Counted from the first letter of the stretch, positions 32,623 to 39,627 are shown. The stretch is DNA of 39,627 bases from JBFMAI01 sp040755725 (GCA_040755725.1 JBFMAI010000002.1:1-39627), one strand, 5' to 3'. Numbers and translations are program-made. Notes: generated by a model not told the origin, from the sequence alone.

Positions 32623-34965
32623 CTACTCTCCCGATTGGTCAGAGGCCGTGGTGGGGGCGTTGGGAGGCGGAGACGTGAGGACATCGGCCGCCGGCAGCGC
32701 CTGCACGTCCTTCACGGCGTACCCACGGTGGTAGCCGTAACGGTACCCATACCGTCGTCCCAGGCCTGAACCGATGAACGCGGTGCCCAGCAGCTTCCCT
32801 CCGGCCACGCTCAGCTTGGCGTAGGCCTCCAGCAACTCAGCCCGACGGCAGTGCCGCTCGCGGACGACCATGACCGTGCCATCCGCGTGTCCCGCCAGGA
32901 TCGCCGCGTCGGCGGTCACCAGTAGCGGCGGGCTGTCGAACACGATGAAATCGTAGGAGCGACGCCATTCGCTCAGCAGGGCCGAGAAGTCCCCGTTGGC
33001 CAACAATTCCGCATGGCCCGCGTGGGCCTCGCGGCCCGCGGGCAAGATGCTGAGCCCCCGCATGTTGGTCAGGTAGACACCCGCGCCCGCGTGGCAATGT
33101 TCCGCCAGCAGGTTCACCAGCCCGCGGGCCGGGTCCAGTCCGAAGTGCTCCGCCAGCCCCGGTCGGCACAAGTCGGCCTCGACGAGCAACGTGTTCTTGC
33201 CGCAGCTCGCCAGGCTCCGGGCCAGGCGAATGGCCAGCGTGCTCTTGCCCGAACCGGGCCCCGCACTGGTGATCTGCACCGTGTGACCCCGCCCGCCGCC
33301 GAACCGGTTCAGCAGGGCCGTGCGCATCATGCGGACGCCTTCGGCGTATTCCGGCGATTCGGCCGCCGCTCCCCGGCCGCCGTCGAACTGAAGCGGCAGC
33401 TCCCACAGAAACGCCGCCGGCACCGCCCGGCCCACGTCGCCGGCCTCTTCCACGCGCGGACTGAAGCGCAGGCGCAGATACGCGGCCCCCAGGCCCGCGG
33501 CCAGGGCGCCGATCACGGCCGCGATACTGAGCTTCAGCCGCTTGATGTCCTTGGGGGCGGAGGGGGCCACGGCCCGCGAGATGGTCCGGATCGATGCGGG
33601 CACCTTGGTTTTCTCCGCCAATTCTTCGAGCCGCCGCACGACGGCCTGTTGGCGGTCCTTGTTGTGTTGCAGCTCGTTCGTCTTCTGTCGCAGCCGCTCC
33701 GCCGCGCTGAATTCGCTTTCGAAGCTCTGCCGCAGTTCCTGCACCTCCCGTTGCAGCCGCTGTCGGCGCAAGTCCCACACCCGCAACTGGTGCCGCAGCG
33801 TCACCGGGTCGGACACGCCCGGGGCGGCGCCGGGGCTGGGTGACGCCGACAGCGTGACGACGGCGCCGTCGTCCAGCTCGCGCTGCCGGGACTCCAGCGC
33901 GGCCTGGGCGGATTCCAGCGCCTGCTGCAAGCGCACCATCGTCGGGTGGCTCTCGCCGAACTGTGTGGAAGCGGTGTTGAGTCGCTGTTCAGTGTCCTTC
34001 CACTGCCCGTACAGGCGTCGCCACTCGGGATCGGCCTGGTGGCGGGCGGCCGGTGCCACCCCAACGTTGCTCGGCCGGGAGCTGCTGGCTTCCAACTCCC
34101 CCAGCTCCTGGCGCGCCACGTCCATGTCCAGCTCCAGCCGCCGCAGGTCGGCCTCGTACTGGTCCAGCCGGATCCGCCGCTGGGCGATGAGGTCGTCCGG
34201 CGAAGGGGAGAGCAGCTCGCGGCGCGTCTCGGCCACGACCTGCTCCAGGAAGCCGATTTCGGCGGCCACCTTCTTCTGCTCCTCGTTCAGGGCGTCGAAC
34301 AGCGCGCGGTCCTTCTCCGAGAACCGTTCGCGGGCAAAGCGGAGGTACTCATCGAGCAGGGCGTTGGCCAGCAGCGCCGAGTCGGCGGGCGTGCGCGTGG
34401 TGACCGACAGCTCCAGCAACTCGGTGCGCTTCCGCGGCATGGCCTCCGCGGCTTTCGCCAAGCGTTCGATCCGCTGGGGGACGTTGCCGCTCCACGTGTC
34501 GATCAAGGATGGCGGCTCATCGAACCAGGCGGTCTGCTGCACGTCCTTGCGCTCCAGGACCCGTTGCAGGACGGGCTGACTCCGCATGATGTCCGCCTGG
34601 GTCTGGACGTACCGCTCGTACTGGGTGATCGGCCCCGTCTCGTCCGTCTCGACCACGAGCCGCGGCACGACGGAGTAGATCTCAACCAGGGCCGTCGCCG
34701 TGTACTCCGGTACGAACAGGGCGCGGACCAGCAAGACGCCACCGGGGGCCAGGACCGCGAAAACGAGCAGGATCGTCCAACGGAAGCGGAGCAGCAGGCG
34801 CAACGAGAACGGCCGCTGGGCACGCTGGGTTTCGCACGGGCCGTTGTAGTCCGCCTCCGAAGTGCTGCCGAGTGGGCCGAATGCCCCCGGTCCGCCGCCC
34901 GGCCCGTCGCGTCCGCCCGTGTCGCCGCGGGCCAGGGACCGGTCGCTTTCATCCGCGTTAGCCAT
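32623..34965 (-). CDS. wzc: Wzz/Wzc-type polysaccharide co-polymerase and tyrosine autokinase
   Basis: 780 residues from ATG 34965 (MANADESDRS); longer versions would run further into the upstream gene. The Wzz domain has a first membrane helix at about 60-84, a long coiled-coil periplasmic region and a second helix at about 479-499. The cytoplasmic BY-kinase has Walker A GPGSGKST (569-576), Walker A' LLVEADLCRPG (593-603) and Walker B FIVFDSPP (673-680). A tyrosine cluster RRYGYRYGYHRGY (Tyr739-749) is the expected autophosphorylation tail. It sets chain length and export through phosphorylation cycles. No Wzb phosphatase or Wza/OPX gene is seen beside it. It overlaps the upstream gene by 8 bp. 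Confidence 0.92.
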   Translation of the reverse strand: MANADESDRSLARGDTGGRDGPGGGPGAFGPLGSTSEADYNGPCETQRAQRPFSLRLLLRFRWTILLVFAVLAPGGVLLVRALFVPEYTATALVEIYSVVPRLVVETDETGPITQYERYVQTQADIMRSQPVLQRVLERKDVQQTAWFDEPPSLIDTWSGNVPQRIERLAKAAEAMPRKRTELLELSVTTRTPADSALLANALLDEYLRFARERFSEKDRALFDALNEEQKKVAAEIGFLEQVVAETRRELLSPSPDDLIAQRRIRLDQYEADLRRLELDMDVARQELGELEASSSRPSNVGVAPAARHQADPEWRRLYGQWKDTEQRLNTASTQFGESHPTMVRLQQALESAQAALESRQRELDDGAVVTLSASPSPGAAPGVSDPVTLRHQLRVWDLRRQRLQREVQELRQSFESEFSAAERLRQKTNELQHNKDRQQAVVRRLEELAEKTKVPASIRTISRAVAPSAPKDIKRLKLSIAAVIGALAAGLGAAYLRLRFSPRVEEAGDVGRAVPAAFLWELPLQFDGGRGAAAESPEYAEGVRMMRTALLNRFGGGRGHTVQITSAGPGSGKSTLAIRLARSLASCGKNTLLVEADLCRPGLAEHFGLDPARGLVNLLAEHCHAGAGVYLTNMRGLSILPAGREAHAGHAELLANGDFSALLSEWRRSYDFIVFDSPPLLVTADAAILAGHADGTVMVVRERHCRRAELLEAYAKLSVAGGKLLGTAFIGSGLGRRYGYRYGYHRGYAVKDVQALPAADVLTSPPPNAPTTASDQSGE

Positions 34966-36016
34966 GCCGTCCCACTTTCTTACCCGGCCGCCACAGGCTT
35001 CCTCGCCGAGCTGACCGGGGCCAGGCGAGCCCGCGCAGCGACGACTTACGCGGAACGGTGGCGCCCGCGGCCACGACGCACCCATCGACGCGTGAGTCGG
35101 ACTCGAGCTCCGCGTGGTCCCAGATCACCGAGTTCGTGACCAGGACGCCGGCCCGCAGCCGGCAATGCCGGCCGACCACCACCGGTCCGATCAACAGCAC
35201 GCGGTCGTCGATGCGCGTGCCGGCGCCGACCATCGCCGGGCCGACCACCCGGGCGCTCGCGGACAGGCGGGCCGTCGGGTGCAGCGCCGTGTCGCCGTTC
35301 CACAGGTACCCGGCGTGCAGTTCACCGTCGCGCCGCGCCCGCTCCAGGGCCCCGGCCTGGACGGCCAAGTACGTGGTCAGATTGCTGATGCGCGGCGAGG
35401 GCTCCGTCGCCGGAAACACCGCGACCGCACATCGCTCGCGCAGCAGTTGCCGCACAAGCGTTTCCTTGATGTCCTGGTAGCTGTGGGATGAGATCCGCGG
35501 CAGGGCCGGCTCGGAGAAGATGTGCACTCCGATCGGCGACGACGTGTGCCCCGGGGTAGGCTCACGGCCGTTTTCGCCGTACACAGCCAAGGTGGCCAGG
35601 GCGTTGCTTTCCCGGTGCGCGGCGAGGAGTGCCGCGAGGTCCACGGTCGGAAGGATGGAGCCCTCCACGACGACGTAGTTCCCGGCCGGGACCAGCTCCC
35701 CCGCGTCACGCAAACAGCCGCCCGGGCCGCGCGGCATCCGATCCACGTAGTAGTGCAGCCGCAGCCCCACCTCGGCACCATCTCCCAACTGCGCCCTCAG
35801 CAGCGGCAAGCCCTCATTGACACAGATCACCACGTCGCGGAGGCCGCCACGCTTCAGCCATGCCAACGTGTAACTCACCAGCGGCACGTTGGCGACGGGC
35901 AGTAGCAGCCGGGGTTCCAGACCGTGGTCCGTGTCTTCGCGCCAGACGTGCGCGCCGCCGAGGACGATGCCGGCCGTTGACCTCGCCGGCGTCGGGTTGC
36001 GCGACAACCCACTCAC
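34958..36016 (-). CDS. Nucleotidyltransferase-like protein with left-handed beta-helix, degenerate active site
   Basis: 352 residues. The N-terminal 230 residues have the layout of NDP-sugar pyrophosphorylases (LLLPVANVPLVSYTLAWLKR, VVICVNEGLP), but the glycine-rich loop, normally G-x-G-T-R, reads LGGAHVWREDTDHGLEPR and lacks the Thr-Arg. Residues about 245-325 are hexapeptide repeats (VVGPAMVGAGTRIDDRVLLI, VVVGRHCRLRAGVLVTNSVI). It could be an altered enzyme, a regulatory or scaffold protein, or use another loop. It shares its layout with the N-terminal part of the fusion at 30710-32611. ATG overlaps the TGA of the upstream membrane protein gene. Confidence 0.7.
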   Translation of the reverse strand: MSGLSRNPTPARSTAGIVLGGAHVWREDTDHGLEPRLLLPVANVPLVSYTLAWLKRGGLRDVVICVNEGLPLLRAQLGDGAEVGLRLHYYVDRMPRGPGGCLRDAGELVPAGNYVVVEGSILPTVDLAALLAAHRESNALATLAVYGENGREPTPGHTSSPIGVHIFSEPALPRISSHSYQDIKETLVRQLLRERCAVAVFPATEPSPRISNLTTYLAVQAGALERARRDGELHAGYLWNGDTALHPTARLSASARVVGPAMVGAGTRIDDRVLLIGPVVVGRHCRLRAGVLVTNSVIWDHAELESDSRVDGCVVAAGATVPRKSSLRGLAWPRSARRGSLWRPGKKVGRHG

Positions 36017-36690
36017 GCGCGGCTGTCTCCGCAGACCGCGGCTTGCGTCACCAGAGTCGGCGCGGCGCCGCGGCCCCGCGCGGCACGCTGCCGCCGATGG
36101 AACTGCCGCACGACGAGGCCCCCGGCGATCAGGACGAGACCGGACGCGATCATGAGCTGCTGCTTCCAGCCGACGCCCGGCCCGCTGACCAGCTCGAACC
36201 AGTCGGCGCCGATGGCCCCGCCCAGCAGGAACAGGCCGGCCACGGCGAGCGGGCCGGCCCGCAGCAGCACGCCGACGAGCACCACCACGGCCGCCAAGAC
36301 GACCCCGGTCTGCTGGTATAGACCGAAGCCCGAGTGCCGCTCGGGGACCAGCAGATCACCGAACAGCCCGAGCCCCAGCAGGGCCGCGCCGCAGAGTGCC
36401 CCCAACGCGGGCAGGCCGGGGCGCAGGCCCACGGGCGATGTCGCGCCGCGCCAGGGGGCGGCCCGGTCAACGCAGTCCAGGCAGAAACGACGTACGACGC
36501 GCCGACCTTGGTCGTAGCCCTCCAGGACGTGTACGCACGCGGCGCGCCCGCACGTCTCACAAACGTGCGGCGGCCGCGGAAGCGACGCGTCACGCGTCCG
36601 GCGCAACGCGGACCGGTGCACGGCGCCGCACGCCCGCTCTCGCCGGGTGGTGTCTGGTTCAGCAGTGATCCTGGTCGTGATGGCCGACAT
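36013..36690 (-). CDS. Zinc-ribbon membrane protein of unknown function
   Basis: 225 residues from ATG 36690; a GTG 9 bp upstream is possible. A cytosolic N-terminus has a CxxC pair at Cys44/Cys47 (HVCETCGRAAC) and another at Cys70/Cys73 (RRFCLDCVDRA), a likely zinc ribbon. Four hydrophobic segments follow, at about 93-115, 128-145, 147-164 and 178-195. I do not recognise the family. It sits between an RmlC-like gene and a nucleotidyltransferase-like gene, overlapping the latter by 4 bp, so it is probably part of the EPS operon, but its role is open. A GAGGGG precedes the start. Confidence 0.65.
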   Translation of the reverse strand: MSAITTRITAEPDTTRRERACGAVHRSALRRTRDASLPRPPHVCETCGRAACVHVLEGYDQGRRVVRRFCLDCVDRAAPWRGATSPVGLRPGLPALGALCGAALLGLGLFGDLLVPERHSGFGLYQQTGVVLAAVVVLVGVLLRAGPLAVAGLFLLGGAIGADWFELVSGPGVGWKQQLMIASGLVLIAGGLVVRQFHRRQRAARGRGAAPTLVTQAAVCGDSRA

Positions 36691-36741
36691 GATTCGCACC
36701 CCTCACCGCACGGCGGCCGGCGCCGCCGCGCGGCCCAATGG

Positions 36742-37221
36742 TCAATGGAACTCCACGTCCCATGTGAAGGGGAACTTGTCCCACGCCTCGCGCTGCTCGT
36801 CCGGCTGCCGCGGGTCGTAGCGGCGGGTCACGTAGTACAGCAGCAGGGCGTCCCGCCCGCCGACCGCCACGCCGCCGTGCCAAAGCCCCTGCGGTATACG
36901 CAGCACGCCCGGCCGGTGCTCGCCCAGGTAGACCGCGCGTCCGGAACGGGGAGGAACCTCCAGCCGGTTCACGCGGTCTTCGTTCGCCGTCGGACCCGCC
37001 AGCCGCAATTCCGCCGTCAGGGGCGCCTCTTCCGTGTTAAACAAGCCGATCTTGAGGTCGCCGGTCAGCACGACCCAGTGGTCATCCTGGCGGGCGTGGC
37101 GGTGCCAGGCCTTGACCGCCCGGGCGTACATCAATGACACGTTGACTTGCCCGGGGATCTCCGCCAAGTGGTCGAAGACCGACATCAACGACCGGCCGCG
37201 ATCGTCGCAGTACGTGTGCAA
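36742..37221 (-). CDS. rmlC: RmlC-like dTDP-4-dehydrorhamnose 3,5-epimerase family protein
   Basis: 159 residues, a cupin slightly shorter than classical RmlC (about 180). KAWHRHARQDDHWVVLTGDL holds the histidine pair (His40, His42) and a conserved cupin strand, IPQGLWHGG is the second cupin motif, and YDPRQPDEQR and KFPFTWDVEF match the family end. It would convert dTDP-4-keto-6-deoxyglucose to the rhamnose epimer, completing the Rml set, although a WxcM-like sugar isomerase cannot be excluded. The start is TTG, supported by GGGAG 6 bp upstream. It is about 220 bp downstream of the NusG-like gene, across repeat module G. Confidence 0.72.
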   Translation of the reverse strand: MHTYCDDRGRSLMSVFDHLAEIPGQVNVSLMYARAVKAWHRHARQDDHWVVLTGDLKIGLFNTEEAPLTAELRLAGPTANEDRVNRLEVPPRSGRAVYLGEHRPGVLRIPQGLWHGGVAVGGRDALLLYYVTRRYDPRQPDEQREAWDKFPFTWDVEFH

Positions 37222-37227
37222 TGGTCA

Positions 37228-37232
37228 CTCCC
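37228..37232 (-). promoter_or_regulatory. Shine-Dalgarno fixing a TTG start
   Basis: GGGAG on the minus strand, 6 bases ahead of TTG 37221. No ATG or GTG nearby fits the cupin N-terminus better. Confidence 0.65.
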
Positions 37233-37282
37233 GTGTTGTCGTTCTGCCTTGGCTTGCGCTGCCCTCGTGCAACGCGGGGGCG

Positions 37283-37415
37283 GGACCAGGGAACGGGGAA
37301 CAGGGAACAGCGAACCGGGAACGAACGGCCCGACGGGCCTGGACCCCGAGCCCCGGGCCCTCGGCCCCTGGGTCCCTTTGCCCCTTCCTGCACTCGCTAT
37401 TCGCTACTCGCCATT
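37283..37415 (-). repeat. 133-bp module, copy 2 of an inverted pair
   Basis: Reverse complement of 29681-29813 with about 7 differences. It fills most of the spacer between the antiterminator and RmlC-like genes. The G-rich strand carries GGGGCCGAGGGCCCGGGGCT, so a G-quadruplex is possible. Further C-rich units continue to 37440. Confidence 0.9.
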
Positions 37416-37440
37416 TCCTCGCCCCTCGTCCCTGCCTCCC

Positions 37441-38022
37441 TTACGCCACCGCTTCCAGCAGGGCCGCGTCGATCTCCACCGTCGCCGACTGCCCGATCAG
37501 TGACACGCCGACGTAGAGCCGCGTCCGGCCGCACCACTGGAGCACTACGCCCTCGACCCCCCGCAGCGGGCCGCTGGTGATCCGGCAGGGGCGCCCGGCC
37601 TGCAAACCCTGGTATAGCTCCACGTTCCGACCGCTCTCGACAACCCGGTAGATGTGTTCCAGCTCGCGGCGTAGGCGGTCCTGGTCGAGCGCGTCGAGCA
37701 CGGCCGCCACACGGTGGGTCCGCCAAGCGATCTCGCGGTCGCGGTAGTCGCCGCACAGAAACACGTAGCCCGGGAAGAGCGGCTTGTGGAAGGCCGCGTG
37801 GCGGCCGCGCGAGTACGTGTGCTGGACGCGCACCAGCGGCAAATAGTATTGGCACTGGTGCCGGTCCAGTTCCTCCGCCACGCGCTTCTCATTTTGGGCC
37901 CGCGTGTGCAGGACCCACCACCGGCCGCGGAGCTGCGCGATCCACCCCGCGCCATGGCGGTCAACGCTCCCGCCCTGCCGGCCGCATGCGTCGGCCAACT
38001 CGGCCGCGTTCCCAGCGATCAT
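37441..38022 (-). CDS. NusG/RfaH-like transcription antiterminator
   Basis: 193 residues from ATG 38022, which has GGGAGAG 4 to 6 bases upstream; a longer GTG version to 38082 is possible. The NGN domain begins RGRWWVLHTRAQNEKRVAEE and has PLFPGYVFLC (81-90). A KOW-like C-terminal motif reads AGRPCRITSGPLRGVEGVV (142-160). Specialised NusG paralogues such as RfaH, UpxY and LoaP sit at the head of long polysaccharide operons and suppress polarity. Position as second gene of a long cluster fits this role. No ops-like recognition element was found. It lies 60 bp downstream of the LuxR-type regulator. Confidence 0.85.
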   Translation of the reverse strand: MIAGNAAELADACGRQGGSVDRHGAGWIAQLRGRWWVLHTRAQNEKRVAEELDRHQCQYYLPLVRVQHTYSRGRHAAFHKPLFPGYVFLCGDYRDREIAWRTHRVAAVLDALDQDRLRRELEHIYRVVESGRNVELYQGLQAGRPCRITSGPLRGVEGVVLQWCGRTRLYVGVSLIGQSATVEIDAALLEAVA

Positions 38023-38082
38023 AAGACTCTCCCGGCGCTCACGAATATGGCCCGTGCCGGCCGCCGCGCGGCCCGCCGGCAC

Positions 38083-38976
38083 CTACAGCTCAATGCAGTG
38101 CAGCATCCGCGCGAGCTCCGCCGCGTTGTGTGCGTTCATCTTGTGGTTGACGCGCGAGCGGTACACCTCGACGGTCTTCTCGCGAATCCCCAGCCGCGTC
38201 GCGATCGCGCGACTGCGGAACCCGGCCGCCACCAGGTGAAACACCTCCCGCTCACGGGCCGTCAGCTCGGCGTAACGTCGCCGAACCTCGCCGCGGGCCG
38301 CCTCGCGCTGCTGCCGGGCGTGCTGGCGGGCCAGCGCCGCGCGGACGACCTCGACGAGTCGCACGCCCACGTAGGGCTGCTCAATCACATCGAAGGCGCC
38401 CTCCTTCATCGCGGCGATCGCGGTCGCCAGGTTGCCCGTCTCCGCGATCACGACCACGGGAATCGAGCTCCGCCGCGCGGCCAGCGCCCGGGTCACGTCG
38501 ACCACGGGCGAATCGGGCTCTTCGGCGTCGGTGATTACGCAGGCCAGGGCGTCCGCACGCACCGCACGAAGGCACTCGGCCGCATGCGCGAAGCTGCGGA
38601 CGTCCAGGCCGGCCGCACGCACCAACGACCGCAGCTCCTCACGCCGCGCGGCAACCGACGCGAGGATGTACACGGTCGGACGCGACTCATGAGCCTCCGC
38701 CGTCTGGAACGCGGGCGGCGGTCCCGAGGGCCCCCCGGCGATCTCGACGCAGCCGGCGCCCTGGCAAACCGGCGGCGGATCCCGCCGGTTGCCCGCGACG
38801 GTGGCCGCTGGCCCGTCCGCGTTCAGGTCGGCGCTGGCGACCACGAACCAATGGCCCCGCGCATCGCCGCCGGTCATCACGACCTCGATTCCATGTCCGG
38901 TGAAGGCCGCGTCAGGGGAACGGAGAGCATCTTTCGTCGCGCTCGAATCGGTCCGCCGGCGCGCCGGGTACAGCAT
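38083..38976 (-). CDS. FixJ/LuxR-type regulator with degenerate receiver
   Basis: 297 residues. After a 95-residue N-terminal extension the receiver-like domain (about 100-215) aligns with FixJ. The acidic pair near the start is replaced (TVYILASVAA, Ala106-Ser107), the phosphoacceptor Asp150 remains (VITDAEEPD), and the conserved Lys is Gln200 (VIEQPY). A LuxR helix-turn-helix lies at about 235-293 (LTAREREVFHLVAAG, GIREKTVEVYRSRVNHKM). It is probably a transcription factor not switched by ordinary phosphorylation. It is the first gene of the cluster, so it may control the whole EPS operon. The ATG at 38976 has no strong ribosome site; ATG 38877 is an alternative. Confidence 0.82.
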   Translation of the reverse strand: MLYPARRRTDSSATKDALRSPDAAFTGHGIEVVMTGGDARGHWFVVASADLNADGPAATVAGNRRDPPPVCQGAGCVEIAGGPSGPPPAFQTAEAHESRPTVYILASVAARREELRSLVRAAGLDVRSFAHAAECLRAVRADALACVITDAEEPDSPVVDVTRALAARRSSIPVVVIAETGNLATAIAAMKEGAFDVIEQPYVGVRLVEVVRAALARQHARQQREAARGEVRRRYAELTAREREVFHLVAAGFRSRAIATRLGIREKTVEVYRSRVNHKMNAHNAAELARMLHCIEL

Positions 38977-39502
38977 GCCCTGGCGCGGCCTCCCGGCGCC
39001 GACCGCTACGGGCGGCGATCCAAGTGCTGCGCCGCGGCGGTCTCTTCAGTCCGGCGAGGTGCCGGTTCATTCCCGCGCGATCCTGAGTCGCCACCTGGCT
39101 GCCAGCGAGGACACGCCGTACCGCCTTCGGCGCCGGTAGAGCCTAGACTCCGTCCCGGTGAATTGGGCAGGCGCGCTGCGCAGCCCATCACTGGCGACGG
39201 CACCTTCTTGCGCCGAACCGATCAATTCCCCCGGGCGTCGAACACCCCACTCCTCTGTGAAGTGAGCTTCTTGTTGCCCGGTTGGGCATCCCTGCCGTTA
39301 TGTAAGTCTAAAGAATCACGACTTGTTAGGTCCGCGATTCTCTCGTCACTTGCACAACCACCTTACCTTCCACGCTAATCCGACCGGTTCTTGACAAAGA
39401 ACGTCGGCAGTAGTTAGCGCTACTCGCGCACCCAACAAAATCGCGCGTGAGGCAGCGTGCCCACTGACTTCCCCGCGGTGAGAAGCCGGTTCCCGGGCCA
39501 TT
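38977..39502. other. 526-bp leader upstream of the regulator, no gene
   Basis: No supported gene. Composition is less GC-rich from about 39290 to 39450, as expected for a regulatory region upstream of 38976. I see no clear minus-strand -35/-10 pair. Two palindromes near 39387-39424 are noted separately. Confidence 0.5.
39387..39402. promoter_or_regulatory. Candidate operator palindrome
   Basis: GTTCTT-GACA-AAGAAC is a perfect 6-bp inverted repeat with a 4-base spacer. Just beyond it AGTAG-TTAGCG-CTACT (39409-39424) is another. Both are about 410-450 bp upstream of the regulator start and about 80-115 bp from the IS end. Function is unknown. Confidence 0.3.
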
Positions 39503-39627
39503 AGAGCCTATCCCATAACCTCGGCGGCGCGGAAGGTAATGTAGGCGCAGACCAAGTGTAGCATAGCGGTGTAGTTAGCGACTTTCTTCTCCCAGCGGAT
39601 GAGCAGGCGTCGAAAACGATTGAGCCA
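39503..39627 (-). mobile_element. IS5-like element, 3' end (partial, runs off window)
   Basis: Exact reverse complement of 1-125. AGAGCCTATCCCATAACC at 39503-39520 is the outer end. The flanking bases beyond the element differ between the two copies, so these are two insertions or an assembly boundary at a multicopy element. Confidence 0.75.
39508..39627 (-). CDS. IS5-family-like transposase, C-terminal fragment
   Basis: The same 39 codons as at 1-120, ending at the TAG complementary to 39508-39510. The catalytic part lies outside the window. Confidence 0.7.
   Translation of the reverse strand, partial: WLNRFRRLLIRWEKKVANYTAMLHLVCAYITFRAAEVMG

Noticed and set aside
25842..37440. CRISPR array
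   Set aside because: The repeats are 7-8 bp tandem units without unique spacers of constant length, and no cas genes are present.
37714..39378. Plus-strand open frame of 554 codons
   Set aside because: Antisense to the antiterminator and LuxR-type genes, both of which have family motifs; no motif on this strand.

Overview
The window is a high-GC (about two thirds G+C by eye) bacterial fragment carrying one large exopolysaccharide (EPS) locus of the exosortase / Wzx-Wzy type. Almost every gene lies on the minus strand. A Planctomycetota host, or a close relative, is the best guess. The reasons are a PKD/BACON-type surface lipoprotein, an HU-like protein with a DUF4469-type tail, the exosortase + EpsI + complete dTDP-rhamnose set, frequently weak Shine-Dalgarno signals, and intergenic hairpins and short tandem repeats of a kind often seen in that phylum. 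This placement is inferred, not proven. The lipobox protein and exosortase both indicate a diderm envelope.

Layout in transcription order, from high to low coordinates: a LuxR/FixJ-type regulator with a degenerate receiver (38083-38976); a NusG/RfaH-like antiterminator (37441-38022); an RmlC-like epimerase; a zinc-ribbon membrane protein of unknown role; a nucleotidyltransferase-like protein with a left-handed beta-helix tail; a Wzz/Wzc-type tyrosine autokinase; a fused beta-helix / phosphoglycosyl transferase; then RmlA, RmlB, RmlD, exosortase and EpsI. The last five are separated by spacers full of repeats. Next comes a compact block: WecG/TagA-type glycosyltransferase, a GT-A-like protein, a GT4, Wzx flippase, Wzy polymerase and a rhamnosyltransferase-like GT2, most joined by 4-bp ATGA/GTGA overlaps. 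An HU-like gene on the plus strand (16820-17542) interrupts this. Beyond it lies a second block of glycosyltransferases and methyltransferases (5036-16214). This block shows gene decay: a GT2 with an in-frame TGA, a GT4 remnant, a GT4 with an internal deletion (in the first block), and a GT2-GT4 fusion. A large surface lipoprotein on the plus strand (622-4860) ends the cluster.

Inferred pathway: RmlA-D make dTDP-rhamnose. The phosphoglycosyl transferase starts the repeat unit on undecaprenyl phosphate. The GT2, GT4 and WecG-type enzymes extend it and FkbM and class I methyltransferases decorate it. Wzx flips it, Wzy polymerises it and the Wzc-like kinase controls length and export. No outer-membrane Wza/OPX gene, Wzb phosphatase or PEP-CTERM substrate is visible in the window.

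Two features stand out. First, the intergenic spacers are mosaics of heptamer and octamer tandem repeats and G-rich modules, including a 133-bp near-identical inverted pair and direct repeats on either side of the exosortase gene. Second, the window begins and ends with the same 125 bp of an IS5-like element in inverted orientation. No tRNA, rRNA or CRISPR array was seen.
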